A stretch of DNA of 64,000 bases from Aidingimonas lacisalsi (GTDB taxonomy: Bacteria; Pseudomonadota; Gammaproteobacteria; Pseudomonadales; Halomonadaceae), in contig NZ_VRYH01000006.1 of NCBI RefSeq assembly GCF_008079445.1, positions 62,001 to 126,000 of the forward strand. The letters are read 5' to 3'. This document shows positions 59,698 through 64,000 of this stretch, in pieces. The stretch's first letter is position 1. Each line of letters opens with the position of its first letter. The translations under genes were made by a program, and so were the position numbers. The notes under the pieces were generated by a model. That model was given only the letters and a program-made list of their open reading frames with translations. It was not told where the DNA came from and did not search any database.

Positions 59698-60126
59698 ATG
59701 AAGACGTTCAGTGCTAAGCCACAGTCCGTCCAGCGCGACTGGTATGTCGTCGACGCGACGGACAAGACGCTCGGTCGTCTTGCGACCGAAATTGCCCGCC
59801 GTTTGCGTGGCAAACACAAGCCCGAGTATACCCCGCACGTCGATACTGGCGACTACATTGTGGTGGTCAACGCAGAGAAGGTTCGTGTGACCGGCAACAA
59901 GGCTAGTGACAAGCAGTACTATCGCCATACCGGCTATCCTGGTGGTCTGCGTTCCATGAATTTCGACGGCATGATCAGCTATGCGCCGGAGCGTGTCATC
60001 GAGAAGGCCGTCAAGGGTATGCTGCCCAAAGGTCCTCTTGGGCGTGCCATGCATGCCAAGCTCAAGGTCTATGCCGGCACTGATCATCCGCATGCTGCGC
60101 AGCAGCCGCAAGAACTGAATCTTTAA
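59698..60126 (+). CDS. rplM: Large ribosomal subunit protein uL13
   Basis: A 142-residue uL13, an early 50S assembly protein. It has [38 protein letters not shown] and the C-terminal [18 protein letters not shown]. The ATG at 59698 gives normal length; upstream in-frame codons are excluded by family alignment. It is followed 14 bp later by rpsI in the universal rplM-rpsI pair. Confidence 0.98.
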   Translation: MKTFSAKPQSVQRDWYVVDATDKTLGRLATEIARRLRGKHKPEYTPHVDTGDYIVVVNAEKVRVTGNKASDKQYYRHTGYPGGLRSMNFDGMISYAPERVIEKAVKGMLPKGPLGRAMHAKLKVYAGTDHPHAAQQPQELNL

Positions 60127-60140
60127 GGGGTGTACTCGCC

Positions 60141-60530
60141 ATGACACAACAGTATTACGGGACCGGGCGCCGCAAGACTTCAACGGCCCGTGTCTTTCTC
60201 AAGCCGGGTACCGGCAAGATTACCGTCAACAAGCGCGAACTGAACGACTACTTCGGCCGTGTTACCGGTCATATGGTTGTTCGCCAGCCGCTGGAACTGA
60301 CGGAAACTCAGGGTCAGTTCGACGTTTATGTCACCGTCAAGGGTGGCGGTGGTTCGGCGCAGGCCGGTGCTATTCGTCACGGTATTACCCGTGCCTTGAT
60401 CGAGTACAACGAGGATTTCCGCAAGCCGTTGCGGACTGCCGGGTACGTAACCCGTGATGCGCGGAGCGTCGAGCGTAAGAAAATCGGTCTGCGCAAGGCG
60501 CGCCGTCGTCCTCAGTTCTCCAAGCGTTAA
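60141..60530 (+). CDS. rpsI: Small ribosomal subunit protein uS9
   Basis: A 129-residue uS9. It has [19 protein letters not shown] at the start and the basic tail [16 protein letters not shown], whose final Lys-Arg reaches the P-site tRNA. It is co-transcribed with rplM and followed by a strong intrinsic terminator. Confidence 0.98.
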   Translation: MTQQYYGTGRRKTSTARVFLKPGTGKITVNKRELNDYFGRVTGHMVVRQPLELTETQGQFDVYVTVKGGGGSAQAGAIRHGITRALIEYNEDFRKPLRTAGYVTRDARSVERKKIGLRKARRRPQFSKR

Positions 60531-60553
60531 TTTCGCGTCAAGCGACCTTCCGT

Positions 60554-60585
60554 GCGCCCAGGTCATACGGCCTGGGCGCTTTTTT
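60554..60585 (+). terminator. Intrinsic terminator of rplM-rpsI
   Basis: GCGCCCAGG (60554-60562) pairs perfectly with CCTGGGCGC (60571-60579) around an 8 nt loop, and six T residues follow (60580-60585). It is the best intrinsic terminator in the window and separates rpsI from petA. Confidence 0.93.
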
Positions 60586-60746
60586 ATGTAAATCAGCGAT
60601 TTATTATGGTTATGCAACTTAGGTCAGAGACGGCTTATCTTGTGTTGAACTATGCGCTTTTTTACCATAGCTTGGATCCTTGTCCGTGAGTCGCCCGACA
60701 TCAGCGTGCATGACACAGCGGGTGAATTGATGGGAGAAATATTACA

Positions 60747-61343
60747 ATGACAGAGAACGGCGTAAACAAAGGGAGACGCCGCTTCCTCGTCGGGGCGACT
60801 ACCGTCGTAGGTGCGGTGGGTGCCGTCGGGGTGGCAGTCCCCTTTGTGGCTTCCTGGCAACCTAGTGCCAGAGCAAGGGCAGCGGGAGCACCTGTGCCCG
60901 CCGATATCTCCAAACTCGATGAAGGTCAGCAAATGACGATCGAGTGGCGTGGCAAACCAGTCTGGCTGGTGCGGCGCAGCGCTGAAATGATCGAAGCGAC
61001 CCAGCAAATCGATGCATCGCGCTTGGCAGACCCCGATTCGGAAGATCCTCAACAACCAGACTACGTTACTGGCCCGCTTCGCTCTCTCAAACCAGAGGTG
61101 GGCGTCATGGTCGGCATCTGCACGCACTTGGGATGTTCTCCCACGTTTCGTCCGGAGCCAGGTGCGTCCGATTTAGGCGAAAATTGGCCGGGAGGATACT
61201 TTTGCCCCTGCCATGGTTCGCGTTTCGACCTGGCAGGCCGAGTGTTCGCCAATGTGCCGGCGCCTACCAATCTCGAAGTGCCGCCTCATCGTTATGAAGG
61301 CGACACCATCATCTGGGTCGGGGAAGACGAGGAGAGCGCCTGA
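60747..61343 (+). CDS. petA: Ubiquinol-cytochrome c reductase Rieske iron-sulfur subunit
   Basis: The 198-residue Rieske protein of the bc1 complex. The N-terminus has a twin-arginine-type signal anchor (RRRFLVGATTVVGAVG). The 2Fe-2S ligands are visible in CTHLGC (C125, H127) and CPCHGS (C153, H156), with C130 and C155 forming the stabilising disulfide. It starts 162 bp after the rpsI terminator region, which should contain its promoter, and its stop overlaps petB by one base. Confidence 0.96.
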   Translation: MTENGVNKGRRRFLVGATTVVGAVGAVGVAVPFVASWQPSARARAAGAPVPADISKLDEGQQMTIEWRGKPVWLVRRSAEMIEATQQIDASRLADPDSEDPQQPDYVTGPLRSLKPEVGVMVGICTHLGCSPTFRPEPGASDLGENWPGGYFCPCHGSRFDLAGRVFANVPAPTNLEVPPHRYEGDTIIWVGEDEESA

Positions 61344-62602
61344 TGGGTAATCCGAATCGCGTCAAGGCGGAACGAGGGTTCATGCGTTGGGTGGATGACC
61401 GTTTTCCTGCTACCCAGATGTGGCAGGATCATCTATCTGGATATTACGCTCCCAAGAATTTCAATTTCTGGTACTTTTTCGGGTCGCTGGCGTTGCTCGT
61501 GCTCGTCAACCAGATTTTGACCGGTGTGTGGTTGACCATGAGCTACAACCCCTCCGCAGAAGGGGCATTCGATTCCATTGAGTACATCATGCGTGATGTC
61601 GAATATGGTTGGCTGATTCGCTACATGCACTCCACGGGCGCTTCGGCATTCTTCGTGGTGGTGTACTTGCATATGTTTCGCGGCTTGCTGTATGGCTCCT
61701 ACCGAGCGCCACGGGAGTTGGTATGGGTTTTCGGTATGATCATCTATCTCGCCTTGATGGCCGAAGCTTTCATGGGGTATCTCCTGCCCTGGGGGCAAAT
61801 GTCCTATTGGGGGGCCCAGGTCATTATTTCACTGTTCTCGGCAATCCCGCTCATCGGGCCGGATTTGGCTCAGTGGATTCGCGGGGATTTCCTAGTCTCG
61901 GGTATCACCCTCAACCGCTTCTTTGCTCTCCATGTGGTCGCGTTACCCATCGTGATACTGGGGCTGGTGGTATTGCACATCATTGCCTTGCATGAGGTGG
62001 GCTCCAACAATCCCGACGGTGTCGAGATCAAGGATCGGAAGGATGCATCCGGAAAGCCGCTTGACGGCATCCCCTTCCATCCTTATTACACCGTCAAGGA
62101 TCTGTTTGGTGTCGCGGTGTTCCTGTTCGTTTTCTGTGTAGTCATCTTCTATTTTCCGGAAGGTGGTGGTTATTTTCTGGAAACCCCCAATTTCGAGCCG
62201 TCAGATCCTCTATCAACGCCTGATCACATCGCGCCGGTATGGTATTTCACACCGTTTTACGCGATGTTGCGCTCCATTACGTTCTCCTTGTTCGGACTCG
62301 ATGCCAAGTTCCTGGGTGTCATGACGATGGGTGCGGCGATAGCCATTCTATTCGTTCTACCATGGCTGGATCGGAGCCCGGTACGTTCGATGCGCTATAA
62401 GGGGTGGATCTCGCGGACAATGTTGGGTCTTTTCGTGGTCAGTTTCTGTATTCTGGGCGTGCTGGGGGTATTGCCGGCTACCGGGGTGCGGACGCAGGTC
62501 TCGCAAGTATGTACGGCCGTTTATTTTGCCTTCTTTTTGCTGATGCCGTACTACACACGGGTCGAAAAGACCAAACCCGTTCCGGAAAGGGTGACAGGCT
62601 GA
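61343..62602 (+). CDS. petB: Ubiquinol-cytochrome c reductase cytochrome b subunit
   Basis: A 419-residue cytochrome b with eight membrane segments, holding both b hemes and the quinol oxidation (Qo) and reduction (Qi) sites. Heme-ligand histidines occur in the RYMHSTGASAFF and NRFFALHVVALP regions. PWGQMSYWGAQVI is conserved. The Qo-site PEWY motif reads PVWY here (APVWYFTPFYAML), the form I recall from other gammaproteobacterial bc1 complexes. It is coupled to petA and petC by one-base overlaps (TGATG type). Confidence 0.96.
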   Translation: MGNPNRVKAERGFMRWVDDRFPATQMWQDHLSGYYAPKNFNFWYFFGSLALLVLVNQILTGVWLTMSYNPSAEGAFDSIEYIMRDVEYGWLIRYMHSTGASAFFVVVYLHMFRGLLYGSYRAPRELVWVFGMIIYLALMAEAFMGYLLPWGQMSYWGAQVIISLFSAIPLIGPDLAQWIRGDFLVSGITLNRFFALHVVALPIVILGLVVLHIIALHEVGSNNPDGVEIKDRKDASGKPLDGIPFHPYYTVKDLFGVAVFLFVFCVVIFYFPEGGGYFLETPNFEPSDPLSTPDHIAPVWYFTPFYAMLRSITFSLFGLDAKFLGVMTMGAAIAILFVLPWLDRSPVRSMRYKGWISRTMLGLFVVSFCILGVLGVLPATGVRTQVSQVCTAVYFAFFLLMPYYTRVEKTKPVPERVTG

Positions 62603-63351
62603 TGAAAAAACAACTGTTCGCACTGCTGTTCGCGCTGGTGCCCTTGACAGGCATGGCTGCGACCAGCAGTGACGTACCATATTCGATGACACCGGACCTC
62701 GAGGATAAGGCGTCACTCCAAAATGGCATGAAGTTGTATGTCAACTATTGCCTGGGTTGCCACTCACTGGAATATCAGCGTTTCTCGCGTGCCGCCAGTG
62801 ATCTCGGTATGCCGCAGGATCTGGTGGAAGAAAACTTGATCTTCTCTTCCGATCTGCTCTTCAACGACCAGATGGAAATCGCCATGGAGGAAGAGGATGC
62901 GGCCAACTGGTTCGGGGCGGCGCCTCCGGATCTGACCCTGCACAACCGTTTGCGTGGCTCGGACTGGATCTATTCCTACCTGTTGACGTTCTACAAGGAT
63001 GATGAACAGCCTACCGGCGTCAACAACAAGGTCTTCGATATGGTCGCCATGCCCAATGTGCTTGAGCCCTTGCAAGGTGTCCAGGAAAAGGTATGTCCTG
63101 ACGCCGAGCATCAAAATGGCGAAGCAGAGGGTGACGCCTCCTGTAGTGTGCTCCAGGTTACCGAGCCTGGGCAGATGAGTCCTGACGAGTTCGAAGAGGC
63201 TGTTTATGACTTGACCAATTTCCTGGCTTATGTCGGCGAGCCTTCCAAGCTACAGGCCAACACCCTGGGCCCAAAGGTGCTGATCTTCATATTTATCTTT
63301 GGTGTCATTGCCTACCTGCTCAAGCGAGAGTACTGGCGCGATATTCACTGA
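62602..63351 (+). CDS. petC: Ubiquinol-cytochrome c reductase cytochrome c1 subunit
   Basis: A 249-residue cytochrome c1. A Sec signal peptide (to about MAA) precedes the heme-binding CLGCH (50-54). A C-terminal membrane anchor (VLIFIFIFGVIAYLL) ends in KREYWRDIH. The ATG at 62602 overlaps the petB stop; a longer frame inside petB is a shadow. It is the last gene of petABC and is followed by a long perfect hairpin. Confidence 0.95.
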   Translation: MKKQLFALLFALVPLTGMAATSSDVPYSMTPDLEDKASLQNGMKLYVNYCLGCHSLEYQRFSRAASDLGMPQDLVEENLIFSSDLLFNDQMEIAMEEEDAANWFGAAPPDLTLHNRLRGSDWIYSYLLTFYKDDEQPTGVNNKVFDMVAMPNVLEPLQGVQEKVCPDAEHQNGEAEGDASCSVLQVTEPGQMSPDEFEEAVYDLTNFLAYVGEPSKLQANTLGPKVLIFIFIFGVIAYLLKREYWRDIH

Positions 63352-63371
63352 GCTCATTGGAATCACGACAT

Positions 63372-63406
63372 TCAAGGACGCATGGCCCGGGGCCATGCGT
63401 CCTTGA
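63372..63406. terminator. Perfect 16 bp hairpin after petC
   Basis: The segment 63372-63387 is exactly complementary to 63391-63406, with a 3 nt CGG spacer (core GACGCATGGCC/GGCCATGCGTC). It lies 20 bp after the petC stop. No T-tract follows, so it may act with Rho or as an mRNA-stabilising hairpin. No clear sspA promoter could be assigned in the following 104 bp. Confidence 0.65.
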
Positions 63407-63510
63407 GTTCGTCGGACGCCCCCTCATGATATCTTGACAGCACACATGGGCAGCGAACGGTAGCCAGGACGTGTTATCATCTTGAATTGAATAGATGCGA
63501 GGATTGTTTC

Positions 63511-64000
63511 ATGGGTGTAGTGACAAAGCGGTCGTCGATGACGTTCTACTCTGGGAGTGACGACCACTTCAGTCATCGAGTGCGTATCGTCTTGGCCGAA
63601 AAAGGCGTGGCTGTCGACATCCTGGATGTCACTGAAGACAATCACCCCAAGGAACTGGCGGACCTTAATCCTTACAACAGTGTGCCGACACTACTGGACC
63701 GTGATTTGGTGCTCTATGAGTCCAAGGTGATGATGGAGTATCTGGATGAGCGCTTCCCCCATCCTCCTTTGCTACCGGTGTATCCGGTCGCTCGGGCTCA
63801 GAGCCGGTTGTGGATGCATCGCATCGAACGGGAATGGTGCCCACTGGTCGATGAGATCGCTGATGGTACCAAGAAAGATGCAGAACGGGCCCGTAAGGAG
63901 TTGCGTGAGAGCCTGGCGGGGATTTCTCCGATCTTCGAGGATATGCCGTTTTTCATGAGTGAAGAATTTTCTCTGGTGGATTGTTGTCTGGCACCTTTGC
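63511..64000 (+). CDS. sspA: Stringent starvation protein A (partial)
   Basis: The first 163 residues of SspA, a glutathione-S-transferase-fold protein that binds RNA polymerase and modifies sigma-70 transcription in starvation. A thioredoxin-like N-domain ([42 protein letters not shown]) and the conserved [19 protein letters not shown] surface follow E. coli SspA closely. The gene runs off the right edge. Its place after petABC is conserved in Pseudomonas. Confidence 0.95.
   Translation, partial: MGVVTKRSSMTFYSGSDDHFSHRVRIVLAEKGVAVDILDVTEDNHPKELADLNPYNSVPTLLDRDLVLYESKVMMEYLDERFPHPPLLPVYPVARAQSRLWMHRIEREWCPLVDEIADGTKKDAERARKELRESLAGISPIFEDMPFFMSEEFSLVDCCLAPL

Noticed and set aside
62221-62290. 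PVWY in place of PEWY at the cytochrome b Qo site
   Set aside because: As far as I recall, the same form occurs in other gammaproteobacterial bc1 complexes, so it is probably lineage-typical and not a defect.

Overview
The window is a 64 kb stretch of a moderately GC-rich gammaproteobacterial chromosome. Gene order (pth-rplY-prs-tRNA-Gln-ispE-lolB; hemA-prfA-prmC-moeB; gatCAB/mreBCD-maf-rng-yhdP-tldD; rpoN-lpt-kds/mla-murA-hisGD; rplM-rpsI-petABC-sspA) matches what I know of Pseudomonas and Halomonas/Chromohalobacter. Many proteins carry acidic surfaces or tails, for example the L25 C-terminus and the DegS-like linker. Together these suggest a halophilic member of Halomonadaceae. The species is not determined, and the taxonomic call is an inference from synteny and protein composition.

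Layout. 1-5367 (minus strand): the end of a translation and outer-membrane block, with pth (partial), rplY, prs, tRNA-Gln(UUG), ispE, lolB and a TPR lipoprotein. 5539-11190 (plus): hemA, prfA, prmC, then an Lrp-type regulator, a MoeB/ThiF-type adenylyltransferase and a LysR regulator. 11384-24907 is the only clearly accessory-looking part. It is a polyamine uptake and catabolism locus with a complete PotABCD-type ABC transporter, two PuuB/PauB-like FAD oxidases, two PuuA/PauA-like gamma-glutamylpolyamine synthetases on opposite strands, a SpuC-like aminotransferase, a PuuC-like aldehyde dehydrogenase and a PuuR-like HTH-cupin regulator. The regulator sits 11 bp behind gatB.

24919-40282: gatCAB (minus), then mreBCD-maf-rng-yhdP-tldD (plus), darP/yjgA (minus) and pmbA/tldE (plus). 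40297-48464 (minus): yrbG-kdsD-kdsC-lptC-lptA-lptB-rpoN-hpf-ptsN-rapZ-npr, covering Kdo synthesis, LPS export, sigma-54 and the nitrogen PTS. 48636-55417 (plus): mlaFEDCB phospholipid transport, ibaG, murA, hisG (short form) and hisD. 55436-64000: a DegS/AlgW-like protease, a Nif3 protein, ZapG and ZapE, rplM-rpsI with a clear promoter and terminator, petABC (cytochrome bc1) and the first part of sspA.

The window is gene-dense. The only gene-free stretch over 300 bp is 20963-21379, an AT-rich divergent control region in the polyamine locus. I found no CRISPR array, insertion sequence, prophage, defence island or rRNA. Nothing here looks like a wholly undescribed system. The points most worth checking are the organisation of the polyamine locus, an apparent ATC initiation codon for mreC, and a tandem repeat over the ribosome-binding site of rplM.
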